Below are positions 36,665 through 44,030 of a stretch of 64,000 nt of DNA, one piece after another. Made by a program: the position numbers and the translations under genes. The DNA is from an uncultured Arenicella sp. Lineage in GTDB: Bacteria > Pseudomonadota > Gammaproteobacteria > Arenicellales > Arenicellaceae. Each line of letters opens with the position of its first letter. Within the stretch, counting starts at the first letter, position 1. Below the pieces are notes generated by a model. That model was not told the origin of the DNA, ran no database searches, and was given only the letters and a program-made list of their open reading frames with translations. The stretch covers positions 62,001 through 126,000 of the forward strand of contig CALIVT010000007.1 of the NCBI GenBank assembly GCA_938048185.1. The letters run 5' to 3'.

Positions 36665-36904
36665 ATGGAACCTAAACTCGCACTTTACTACAGTAAGTAT
36701 TGTTTCTTCTGTCAAAAGGTACTCATGTTTTTGCGTGGCAAAGACCATGACATAGAACTAAAGAGCACCAGCGACAGAGATAATGCTAAAGCGTTAATGC
36801 ACGGTGGCGGCAAGACTCAAGTGCCATGCCTGCGTATTGAAAGCGCCCAAGGCAAGGTGGATTGGATGTATGAGTCAGACGACATTATTCGGTATTTGAG
36901 CTAG
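36665..36904 (+). CDS. Glutaredoxin-family protein
   Basis: 79-residue thioredoxin-fold protein with the redox motif C17-F-F-C20 near the N-terminus, a cis-proline context QVPCL, and a C-terminal SDDIIRYLS helix. It resembles the glutathione S-transferase N-terminal-like mini-glutaredoxins in which the second half of GST is missing. Cytoplasmic; presumably a thiol-disulfide oxidoreductase. It is co-transcribed with the FKBP gene. Confidence 0.85.
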   Translation: MEPKLALYYSKYCFFCQKVLMFLRGKDHDIELKSTSDRDNAKALMHGGGKTQVPCLRIESAQGKVDWMYESDDIIRYLS

Positions 36905-36945
36905 GGGGCTCGTTGCCACTAGCTAAATTGCGATTATAATGTACG

Positions 36946-36974
36946 AAAGGCCTTCGTTGTACGAGGGCCTTTTT
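36946..36974 (+). terminator. Intrinsic terminator of the thrS-fkpA-glutaredoxin unit
   Basis: AAAGGCCTTCG pairs with CGAGGGCCTTT over eleven bases (one wobble) around TTGTA and ends in a T-run. It lies about 40 bases after the glutaredoxin stop. Confidence 0.88.
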
Positions 36975-37393
36975 GTTTGTGCCGAGTTTTTCACTCGGTG
37001 TCTCGATATAAAGATAAAGTGAGTGGTAGCCGCCGTGTTGAGCCCCTGCGATCCGAGTGCGCTAACGCGCCACGGTTAACCGCTAGATTGGGTTTCGTGG
37101 GGCATCACGTCTCTCCTGTGCATTCATGCACGTTCATCCTGAGCATAAAAAAAGACGCTTCAGTTTAGGGCTGAAGCGCCTGAATCAAACTAAATAATGT
37201 AGGGGTGGGGTATATTTAGCTTGGTTTTCAAAATGAAAAACAACATGTGGGGAGGCTCGTTCTTTCCTCTCCACCAGTCATTTATAACAAAAAAGGTTGA
37301 TGGACATGTGTTTATTACGCGCGCTTAATAGTAATTTAATCTTAGGGTAATGATGAAATTCTGAGCATGTTGTCCGCTGGTTGTGGTTTTAGG
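36975..37393. other. Region downstream of greB
   Basis: No credible gene. On the minus strand the greB transcript would pass a hairpin at 37247-37274 (GTGGGGAGG with CCTCTCCAC) before reaching the terminator at 37147-37181, so about 210 bases of 3' untranslated RNA are made. This could release a small RNA. A 63-codon plus-strand frame at 36977-37168 starts inside the terminator and has no ribosome site; it is not accepted as a gene. Confidence 0.4.
37147..37181 (-). terminator. Intrinsic terminator downstream of greB
   Basis: Read on the minus strand, AGGCGCTTCAG and CTGAAGCGTCT pair (one mismatch) around a seven-base loop and lead into seven T residues. Confidence 0.8.
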
Positions 37394-37882
37394 TCAATAC
37401 GCTATCGATACAACGGTATAGCTAGCGTCACTGCCAGCGATGGTTACTTGTACCTCGTCGTCCACTTGTTTTTTTAATAACGCTTTCGCGAGCGGTGAGT
37501 CGATACTAATAAAGTTTCGCTGAGCATCGGTTTCATCTGGGCCAACGATTCGATAAGTGACCTCGCTTGTATCGTCTTTTTCAAGCGTAACGATCGCGCT
37601 GAAAAAAATTTGATTTTGGTTGCCGACTCGATCGACTACTTTTAAGTCGGGCATGCGTTTTTGTAAATAACGAATACGCCGGTCGATACCCGCTTGCTCC
37701 TTTTTGCGATAAATGTACTCGGCATTTTCGCTGCGGTCGCCTTCAGCCGCCGCCGCCGCGAGCGCGTCATTGACAACACGGCGTTTACTCCATAATTCTT
37801 TGACTTCTCGCTCGAGAATGGCATAACCTTCCGGCGTGATAATGGGAGTTGAGCGAGCTTGAGGTGGGCGCCATCTGGACAT
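37394..37882 (-). CDS. greB: Transcript cleavage factor GreB
   Basis: 162-residue Gre factor that rescues backtracked RNA polymerase by stimulating transcript cleavage. The N-terminal coiled coil carries the catalytic tip motif GDRSENAEY. The segment [18 protein letters not shown] identifies GreB rather than GreA. The C-terminal FKBP-like domain follows. It diverges from recQ with 86 bases between starts. Confidence 0.94.
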   Translation of the reverse strand: MSRWRPPQARSTPIITPEGYAILEREVKELWSKRRVVNDALAAAAAEGDRSENAEYIYRKKEQAGIDRRIRYLQKRMPDLKVVDRVGNQNQIFFSAIVTLEKDDTSEVTYRIVGPDETDAQRNFISIDSPLAKALLKKQVDDEVQVTIAGSDASYTVVSIAY

Positions 37883-37968
37883 ATTTTCTCTTGATTGCGA
37901 AGCGTGCTGCCGTCATACTCGATAACAGTGAACGCTCCTAAGAAACATCATTAATAAAGGATTATAAA

Positions 37969-39762
37969 GTGATAACCCGAGCAGAAGAAATCTTAAAGCA
38001 CACCTTTGGCTACGCAGAATTCCGCGGAGCGCAAAAAGAGGTTATTCAAACCGTTATCGAAGGCCAAGATGCCTTGGTGCTAATGCCGACCGGTGGCGGT
38101 AAATCGCTGTGCTATCAAATACCGGGTTTGGTTCGCGACGGCATGGCGATCGTTGTCTCGCCTTTGATCGCGTTGATGCAAGACCAGGTCTCGGCGCTGC
38201 AACAACTGGGCATTCGCGCGGCCTACTTAAACTCGACTCTGTCTCGAGAAGACCATAATCGAGTTATGCGCGCAATCTACGATGGCGATTTGGACATGCT
38301 TTATGTCGCGCCCGAACGTCTGTTGCAGGAAAACACACTCGGGCGTCTAAGCGTGTGCCAAGTGTCGTTGATTGCGATCGATGAGGCACATTGTGTATCG
38401 CAGTGGGGGCATGATTTCCGGGTCGACTACCTCGGTCTGCATGTTTTACAGCACGCGTTTCCGAATGTCCCGAGGGTTGCGTTAACTGCAACCGCCGACG
38501 ACCGAACGCGTGAAGAGATCATTAAACGCTTATCGTTGTTCAATCCGCGGGTATTTGTTAATAGCTTTGATCGCCCGAATATTCGCTATGTAGTACAAGA
38601 AAAGGGTGAGCCGAAAGCACAATTATTGAAATTTCTACAAGACTTCAAGAGCCAAGCTGGCATTGTCTATTGTATGTCGCGTAATCGGGTAGATGGCATC
38701 GCTGCTTGGTTATCGCAACGGGGCGTAAAAGCGTTGCCATACCACGCGGGCTTGAGCACGGAAGAGCGCGCGCAAAACCAGCACCGTTTCTTGCGTGAGG
38801 ACGGTGTTGTGATGGTTGCGACTATTGCCTTTGGTATGGGTATTGATAAGCCCGATGTACGTTTTGTCGCGCACCTAGATTTGCCTAAAAGCATGGAAGC
38901 GTATTATCAAGAGACTGGTCGCGCTGGTCGCGATGGTTTAGCCAGCGTTGCGTGGATGGTGTATGGCCTGCAAGACGTTATGCGTATTGTCAAAATGGTG
39001 CAAGACTCTAACGCCGATGAGCAATTCAAGCGTGTTGAACGCAATAAAATAGAGAGCCTGCTTGGCTGGTGCGAGACCAACACTTGCCGCCGCAGAGCCT
39101 TACTTAGGTATTTTGGTGAAGAGCGTGATCAAACCTGTGGCAATTGCGATATATGCTTGAACCCACCCAAGACTTGGGACGCGACAGAGGCTGCACAAAA
39201 GCTCTTATCTAATATTTATCGTACTGGCCAGCGCTTTGGTTCAGGTCACGTTATTGATGTGTTGCGTGGCAAAGATACTGCGAAAGTTAGGCAGTTCGGC
39301 CATCAAAGCGTTAGCACCTACGGTATCGGTGCGGATCGTAGCGATAAGCAGTGGCGTTCAATTATTCGGCAGTTGTTAGTGCAAAATTTCTTATTGGTCA
39401 ATGAAGAGCAATACGGCGCTCTGCAACTGACTGAAAAGTCTCGCTCGATTCTCAAAGGCGATACCAAGATATTTTTGCGTGAAGAGCTTGTGGCCGACAA
39501 GCCCGTAAGAGAAAAACGCCGCCCGGTACAGGTAGATGAGGCTGATCAAGGCTTATGGGAAGCATTGAAGGCCTGTCGAAAATCATTGGCAGACGCATCG
39601 GGTGTGCCGCCGTTTCATATTTTTCACGACGCAACGTTGATGGAAATGATTCAGTATCGGCCAGGAAGCCAACATGACCTGCTAAGTATTAATGGTGTGG
39701 GGGCCGTTAAACTTGAAAAATTTGGTGATGATTTTTTAGCGGTTATCGAAGAGTATAGTTGA
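37969..39762 (+). CDS. recQ: ATP-dependent DNA helicase RecQ
   Basis: 597-residue superfamily 2 helicase. Motif I is TGGGKS in MPTGGGKSLCYQIP (about 44-57), and motif II plus the aromatic loop read DEAHCVSQWGHDFR. The helicase C domain, an RQC zinc-binding cluster (four cysteines around CGNCDIC near 385), a winged helix and a C-terminal HRDC domain follow. The GTG at 37969 is taken as start because AAAGG lies eight bases upstream and the family N-terminus begins here. Confidence 0.95.
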   Translation: MITRAEEILKHTFGYAEFRGAQKEVIQTVIEGQDALVLMPTGGGKSLCYQIPGLVRDGMAIVVSPLIALMQDQVSALQQLGIRAAYLNSTLSREDHNRVMRAIYDGDLDMLYVAPERLLQENTLGRLSVCQVSLIAIDEAHCVSQWGHDFRVDYLGLHVLQHAFPNVPRVALTATADDRTREEIIKRLSLFNPRVFVNSFDRPNIRYVVQEKGEPKAQLLKFLQDFKSQAGIVYCMSRNRVDGIAAWLSQRGVKALPYHAGLSTEERAQNQHRFLREDGVVMVATIAFGMGIDKPDVRFVAHLDLPKSMEAYYQETGRAGRDGLASVAWMVYGLQDVMRIVKMVQDSNADEQFKRVERNKIESLLGWCETNTCRRRALLRYFGEERDQTCGNCDICLNPPKTWDATEAAQKLLSNIYRTGQRFGSGHVIDVLRGKDTAKVRQFGHQSVSTYGIGADRSDKQWRSIIRQLLVQNFLLVNEEQYGALQLTEKSRSILKGDTKIFLREELVADKPVREKRRPVQVDEADQGLWEALKACRKSLADASGVPPFHIFHDATLMEMIQYRPGSQHDLLSINGVGAVKLEKFGDDFLAVIEEYS

Positions 39763-39805
39763 CCAGCCGGTTAAGCGACTTGCCGAGAGGGCTGTCGTTA
39801 AAGCC

Positions 39806-40210
39806 TCAAATCGAGATTAAGTGACGAATTTGGTCTAGCCTGCTTTGCGCTTGTTCTTGCGTATAAGGTTGAGCCTCTAGCTTCCCCCAAACCGGCGATG
39901 GCCAGACAGGGTCTGATTCATAGCGCACCACATGGTGCAGATGCAGTTGCGGCACAAGGTTGCCCAGGGCCCCCGTGTTTAATTTGTCGCCGTTAAATTC
40001 GCGCATTAACCCGGCGCTTAATCGCATGGACTCCGCATGTAATTCTCGCTGATCTCGCGGCTCAAGCTCATACCATTCTCGAATGCCCTCACGTTGCGGC
40101 ACTAGAATCACCCACGGTAGCGTGGCGTTATTCATCAGTAACACTTTGGAGAGTGATAGGCTTATAACTTCCAAGGTGTCGGCGGCGAGCTGAGGGTGCA
40201 GTTTGAACAT
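39806..40210 (-). CDS. HIT-domain protein
   Basis: 134 residues from the ATG at 40210; the open frame extends to a TTG at 40261. The shorter form begins MFKLHPQLAADT, the usual family opening, and a TATAAC sequence on this strand near 40251-40256 would place transcription start after the TTG. The HIT motif is QLHLHHV, with glutamine replacing the first histidine, a pattern seen in this proteobacterial subgroup. HIT proteins are nucleotide hydrolases or transferases; the substrate is unknown. It diverges from the DUF1285 gene. Confidence 0.85.
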   Translation of the reverse strand: MFKLHPQLAADTLEVISLSLSKVLLMNNATLPWVILVPQREGIREWYELEPRDQRELHAESMRLSAGLMREFNGDKLNTGALGNLVPQLHLHHVVRYESDPVWPSPVWGKLEAQPYTQEQAQSRLDQIRHLISI

Positions 40211-40230
40211 GATTGTGTGCAAGGTATCAC

Positions 40231-40258
40231 TTGGTAACAACGGAAGTTTGGTTATACT
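40231..40258 (+). promoter_or_regulatory. Promoter placing the start of transcription at the DUF1285 start codon
   Basis: TTGGTA, 16 bases and TATACT precede the ATG at 40265 by only six bases. If used, the message would begin at or next to the A of ATG. There is no Shine-Dalgarno site before this ATG. Confidence 0.5.
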
Positions 40259-40264
40259 CAAGCG

Positions 40265-40789
40265 ATGAGCCGATTACAACAAATCGTCGAGCAGATTGAT
40301 GCTCAGAGCCAACCGCCCGTGCACTTGTGGGACCCTGAGTACGTGGGTAGTATCGATATAAATATTGATAACAATGGCGCATGGTTTCATGAGGGCGGGC
40401 TGATATCACGGGATAAATTAGTGTGCTTGTTTGCCAGTATTTTATGGTTTGAAAACGGTCAACACTATTTGGTCACGCCCGCTGAAAAGCTAGCGATTGA
40501 TGTTGCTGACGTGCCTTTTCTAATTCATCAAATGGAACACGTGGATGACACTTGGGTGGCGGTGACGAACACGCATGATCAGATTATTATTGGCGATGAG
40601 AACCCCGTGGTGCTGCGCGAATTTAATGGGCAATGGTTGCCGTATATCAATGTGCGTTACGATTTATGGGCCAGAGTAAATCGCAGCGTTTACTACCAAT
40701 GGGTAAGTGAGGCGGCTGAGGCTGCCGAAGATGAAACGGACTTATGGTTAAATAGTGCAGCGTATCGTTTTCGGGTTGGTTCGCTCTAG
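40265..40789 (+). CDS. DUF1285 protein
   Basis: 174-residue cytoplasmic protein of unknown function. It has the DUF1285 hallmarks: PPVHLWDPEYVGSIDINI near 18-35, an aromatic WFHEGGLISRDKLV segment near 42-55, and YLVTPAEKL near 75-83. No catalytic motif can be named. The start codon has no ribosome site but a promoter immediately upstream, suggesting a leaderless message. It is convergent with rsgA. Confidence 0.85.
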   Translation: MSRLQQIVEQIDAQSQPPVHLWDPEYVGSIDINIDNNGAWFHEGGLISRDKLVCLFASILWFENGQHYLVTPAEKLAIDVADVPFLIHQMEHVDDTWVAVTNTHDQIIIGDENPVVLREFNGQWLPYINVRYDLWARVNRSVYYQWVSEAAEAAEDETDLWLNSAAYRFRVGSL

Positions 40790-40810
40790 CTCGTTATCCG
40801 CTTTCTATTT

Positions 40811-41851
40811 TTATCTGTTTTGCTGTTCAAGTATTGCTTCTTTGGTTCGCTCATAGCTGCTGAAGCGCTCTGGGCTAATGGTGCCGTTCTCGACCGAGGT
40901 TCGGATTGCGCATCCTGGCTCTAGCTCATGCTGGCAGTTTCTGAACTTGCATTGCCCCAAACGTTCGGCGATTTCGATAAAACCATGTTGTAGCTGCAGC
41001 ACATCGATATGCCACAAGCTGAAATCGCGAATGCCGGGTGAGTCAATCAACTGGCCGCCGCAAGGTAAGTGGAAAAGCTTGGCCTTGGTTGTGGTGTGGG
41101 TTCCTTCACGAGTGCTTGGTGATAAATCGCCGACCTCGAGCTTTGCGTTTGGCAGTAAGGTGTTGATAAAGGAGGATTTGCCAACGCCCGATTGTCCAAC
41201 CACGATGCTGGTGCGTTGATCAACCAAGTTTGGCAGTTCGGCTAGATCTGGTGTTTGGTGCCGTGAGCTGATTATTTTTTGAGTTTTGTAGCCAAGCGCG
41301 TCATAGCGTTCGAGTAGTTTGCTAAGTGGCAATCGATTTTGCTCGTCTATTAGGTCCGCCTTGTTCAGTACAATCACCGGTCGCACGTTCATCAGCTCAG
41401 CGGCGACTAGATACCGATCGATTAGATTTGGTTGTGGCACCGGCTCGCAGGCGATAACAATCAGCATTTGATCGATATTGGCGGCCACCGCCTTTAAATT
41501 ACCGAAATTATCAGGCCGCTCAAGAATACTGGTTCGCGCTATGCGGCTTTCAATAACGCCGGTTTGTTCTGAGCCCGCCCGCCAAATGACCTTGTCACCC
41601 GCCACAATCGTGCCAAGGTTGGTGCGTGAAACGCAGCGATGCACCGCGCCAGCATCATCCCCTTCTAACGCTTCTATCTCAAAGTGTTTGCTGTAGCGAC
41701 AAATGACTAGACCGAGCTGCTCGCTGCTGAGCTCGCCTGATTGCACTTGACGACTTAGGTTGCGCGCCCGTTTTTGTGAACGTTGCTCGCGCTCTGATTG
41801 TATTTTCTCTGCTCGCCATGTTTGGCGTCGGTTCAGTTTGCGCTTGCTCAT
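40811..41851 (-). CDS. rsgA: Ribosome small-subunit-dependent GTPase RsgA
   Basis: 346-residue circularly permuted GTPase for late 30S maturation. An N-terminal basic tail and OB-fold precede the GTPase motifs in the order G4 (NKAD), G1 (GQSGVGKSS), G3 (DSPGIRDF). The C-terminal zinc-binding element shows cysteines and a histidine in CKFRNCQHELEPGC. It is downstream of and almost touching the GIY-YIG gene (three bases apart), so the two form an operon. Confidence 0.94.
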   Translation of the reverse strand: MSKRKLNRRQTWRAEKIQSEREQRSQKRARNLSRQVQSGELSSEQLGLVICRYSKHFEIEALEGDDAGAVHRCVSRTNLGTIVAGDKVIWRAGSEQTGVIESRIARTSILERPDNFGNLKAVAANIDQMLIVIACEPVPQPNLIDRYLVAAELMNVRPVIVLNKADLIDEQNRLPLSKLLERYDALGYKTQKIISSRHQTPDLAELPNLVDQRTSIVVGQSGVGKSSFINTLLPNAKLEVGDLSPSTREGTHTTTKAKLFHLPCGGQLIDSPGIRDFSLWHIDVLQLQHGFIEIAERLGQCKFRNCQHELEPGCAIRTSVENGTISPERFSSYERTKEAILEQQNR

Positions 41852-41854
41852 TAT

Positions 41855-42127
41855 CTATATACGAGGGCGTTGAGGGGCGCCGGCATTGACTAATGCAAGT
41901 TTCTCCGCGCGACTTAGTTGTTTCAATTGGTGTTCTCGTTTACTTGCATGGGCTCTGTCTTCGCATGTCTCTTGATACGCCAAGCGTACTGGGCGCCGGG
42001 CACGGGTATAACGCGCCCCTTTCTTATTGTCGTTATTGTGTTCGTTCAACCTGCGTTTCACGTCGGTTGTGATCCCGGTGTACAGCGACTTATCGGCGCA
42101 TTGCAGAATATATACTGTCCAACTCAT
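41855..42127 (-). CDS. GIY-YIG nuclease-domain protein
   Basis: 90-residue single-domain protein of the UPF0213/YhbQ type. The motif tyrosines appear as VYILQCADKSLYTGIT, with a conserved arginine in VKRRLNEHN and the YTRARRPVRLAY segment. Members are presumed DNA nucleases with unclear function. It is upstream of rsgA in the same transcript. Confidence 0.88.
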   Translation of the reverse strand: MSWTVYILQCADKSLYTGITTDVKRRLNEHNNDNKKGARYTRARRPVRLAYQETCEDRAHASKREHQLKQLSRAEKLALVNAGAPQRPRI

Positions 42128-42484
42128 TTGATTTGCAGTTTCTGGGCTTCAGTTTGCATATAGTTGGCTGAAATCAAGCCTTGCGAGGACATGAGGTAGG
42201 CAAAATGCTAATTAAATTTGCATTTAGCTCGCCGGTTTGTCGCGTTTGTCTCATTGTATGTCTCATTTTATAGCTAAGATGGATTAGGTTAGAAAGTGGC
42301 AACTTGTATAATAAATGTCACTTTTTGATTAACAAAAAAACATCAATGATGTATGTTAAGAGTCTTAAACGATATTAATAACAATAATTTAAGGTAATTA
42401 GTTAGCAAACTTGCTTAGATTGCTGCCTTTTTTGGGTTGGTGAATTTTAAGTTGTTCGCAAAATAGCCGCAAACACACAGCACT
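42128..42484. promoter_or_regulatory. Regulatory region upstream of pilG
   Basis: No gene. A 12-base direct repeat (TGTCTCATTGTA, TGTCTCATTTTA; 42247-42270) is followed by a perfect -10 TATAAT at 42307-42312 with a poor -35. The -10 is flanked by the inverted repeat AGTGGCA (42295-42301) and TGTCACT (42316-42322). The layout resembles an activator-dependent promoter overlapped by an operator. About 160 bases of AT-rich leader separate it from pilG. Confidence 0.4.
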
Positions 42485-42892
42485 ATGTCGGAAAATTCTA
42501 CAGAAGCGGCAGATAATGCCAAAAAATCCTACTTAGGTCGGGTGATGGTCATCGATGATAGTAATACTATACGTATGACCGCTGAGACTATTCTCAAAAA
42601 AGAGGGGTACGAGGTTTTTACTGCAACTAATGGCTTTGAAGCCATGTCAGTAATCACGGATACCCGTCCAGATATTATTTTTGTAGACATTATGATGCCG
42701 CGTTTGGATGGCTATCAAACCTGCAAGCTAATTAAGAATAATAGTTATTTTAAGAATACACCGGTCATTATGTTGTCGAGTAAAGACAGCTTATTTGATC
42801 GTGCTAGAGGTCGTGTTGCTGGTTCAGAGCAGCATATTAATAAGCCCTTTACAAAGAGTGAGTTGCTCGAAGCGATTCACCGTTATGTTTAA
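42485..42892 (+). CDS. pilG: Twitching-motility response regulator PilG
   Basis: 135-residue single receiver domain. Acidic pair D24/D25, phosphoacceptor D68 in IIFVDIMMP and K120 in HINKPF are intact. In Pseudomonas PilG is phosphorylated by ChpA and promotes pilus extension and cAMP production. It is the first gene of the local Pil-Chp cluster. Confidence 0.93.
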   Translation: MSENSTEAADNAKKSYLGRVMVIDDSNTIRMTAETILKKEGYEVFTATNGFEAMSVITDTRPDIIFVDIMMPRLDGYQTCKLIKNNSYFKNTPVIMLSSKDSLFDRARGRVAGSEQHINKPFTKSELLEAIHRYV

Positions 42893-42950
42893 CGGGTTGA
42901 TGTACCGAACCCATATCACCTGATTCCTGATTAAAGTTAGATAAAAAAAC

Positions 42951-43325
42951 ATGCCTAAAACCATACTTGTCGTCGACGATTCGAAAACTGATTTTCTCTA
43001 CGTTAAGAATATTCTTGACCATGGCGGCTATAAGGTCGTGTATGCCCCGTCTGGAAAAGATGGCGTGGACACCGCGAAAGAGCTAAAGCCTGACTGTATC
43101 TTGATGGATGTGGTTATGCCTGAAATGAACGGCTTTCAGGCAACTAGAGCGATCTCTCGCCAAGCCGAAACTGCCGACATTCCAGTGCTTATGCTCAGTT
43201 CAAAGTCTCAGCAAACGGATAAGGTTTGGGCCGAGCGACAAGGTGCTACCGACTATTTAGTGAAACCGGCGAACCCTAAGTTATTGCTTAGCAAGCTTCG
43301 CGACCTGTTTGGACCTAACAGCTAA
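42951..43325 (+). CDS. pilH: Twitching-motility response regulator PilH
   Basis: 124-residue single receiver domain with D9/D10, phosphoacceptor D53 in LMDVVMPEMNG and K105 in LVKP. The WAERQGATDYL segment is typical of PilH. In Pseudomonas PilH acts as a phosphate sink or retraction-side regulator opposite PilG. It follows pilG by 58 bases. Confidence 0.93.
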   Translation: MPKTILVVDDSKTDFLYVKNILDHGGYKVVYAPSGKDGVDTAKELKPDCILMDVVMPEMNGFQATRAISRQAETADIPVLMLSSKSQQTDKVWAERQGATDYLVKPANPKLLLSKLRDLFGPNS

Positions 43326-43369
43326 GTAATGACGACTACGCTAATTAATTAAAACACCAATAAAGAAAG

Positions 43370-43912
43370 ATGATTGAAAACGCTCCATTTGCAATGCTCA
43401 GCTCTATACGCCAAGAAGCCTTGGCATTGGCTGAGCAAGGTCTAAGTTATTCGACTCAGTCGGCGGGCGTAAAGAATATTGCGTACATCGTAAATGGGGT
43501 CAATTTTTACTGTGATGCGAAAGACGTAAAAGAAGTGTCGACGTGTGAAAGCCTAATGGTCGTGCCGCAGACTAAGGCGTGGATGCGTGGCTTGATCAAT
43601 TCCAAGGGCGTGTTGTACTCGGTTACTGACTTGAGTCTGTTCGCTGGTTTTGGAAGAGCGACACCACAGCAGAAGGGCCATTTATTGTTGCTTAATGACG
43701 CAAGTCAGCAAAGCGCTTTGTTAGTTAACCGAGTGATCGGTTTTCGATACTTCGAGGGTGAACAAGAATTTGACAACTTAGACGATCGACTAGAGCGGTT
43801 GGACGGTTTAAGTACATTTGTTGACACAGGGTTTAGCGCGGACGGCCAAGATTGGTTTCGTCTCGACGTGAGTAAGCTATTGTCTTCCGAACAGTTTCGA
43901 GAGGTTCAGTAG
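43370..43912 (+). CDS. pilI: CheW-like adaptor PilI
   Basis: 180-residue CheW-domain protein linking the receptor PilJ to the kinase ChpA. The CheW core covers about residues 37-172, with the motif WMRGLINSKGVLYSVTDL near 76-93 and a C-terminal DWFRLDVSKLL helix. It lies 44 bases after pilH and is followed by pilJ. Confidence 0.9.
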   Translation: MIENAPFAMLSSIRQEALALAEQGLSYSTQSAGVKNIAYIVNGVNFYCDAKDVKEVSTCESLMVVPQTKAWMRGLINSKGVLYSVTDLSLFAGFGRATPQQKGHLLLLNDASQQSALLVNRVIGFRYFEGEQEFDNLDDRLERLDGLSTFVDTGFSADGQDWFRLDVSKLLSSEQFREVQ

Positions 43913-44030
43913 GCCACAAAGGTCTTCTGGCAATGTTGGCTGCAATGATATGGCCGGCAACACAATTAGAAAATCAAGTCACCGAAGCAACGAGAGTGAC
44001 TTAAAGCATAGGTTTATAAAAGGTGGAAAT

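Noticed and set aside
36977-37168. 63-codon plus-strand frame after the glutaredoxin gene
   Set aside because: It starts just after the terminator, has no ribosome site, resembles no known family, and crosses the minus-strand greB terminator.
42951-43325. PilG and PilH considered as a recent tandem duplication
   Set aside because: They differ throughout and correspond to the two distinct regulators present in every Pil-Chp cluster.
43950-44030. 27-residue upstream extension of PilJ
   Set aside because: No ribosome site precedes the first ATG; AGGTGG lies just before the ATG at 44031.
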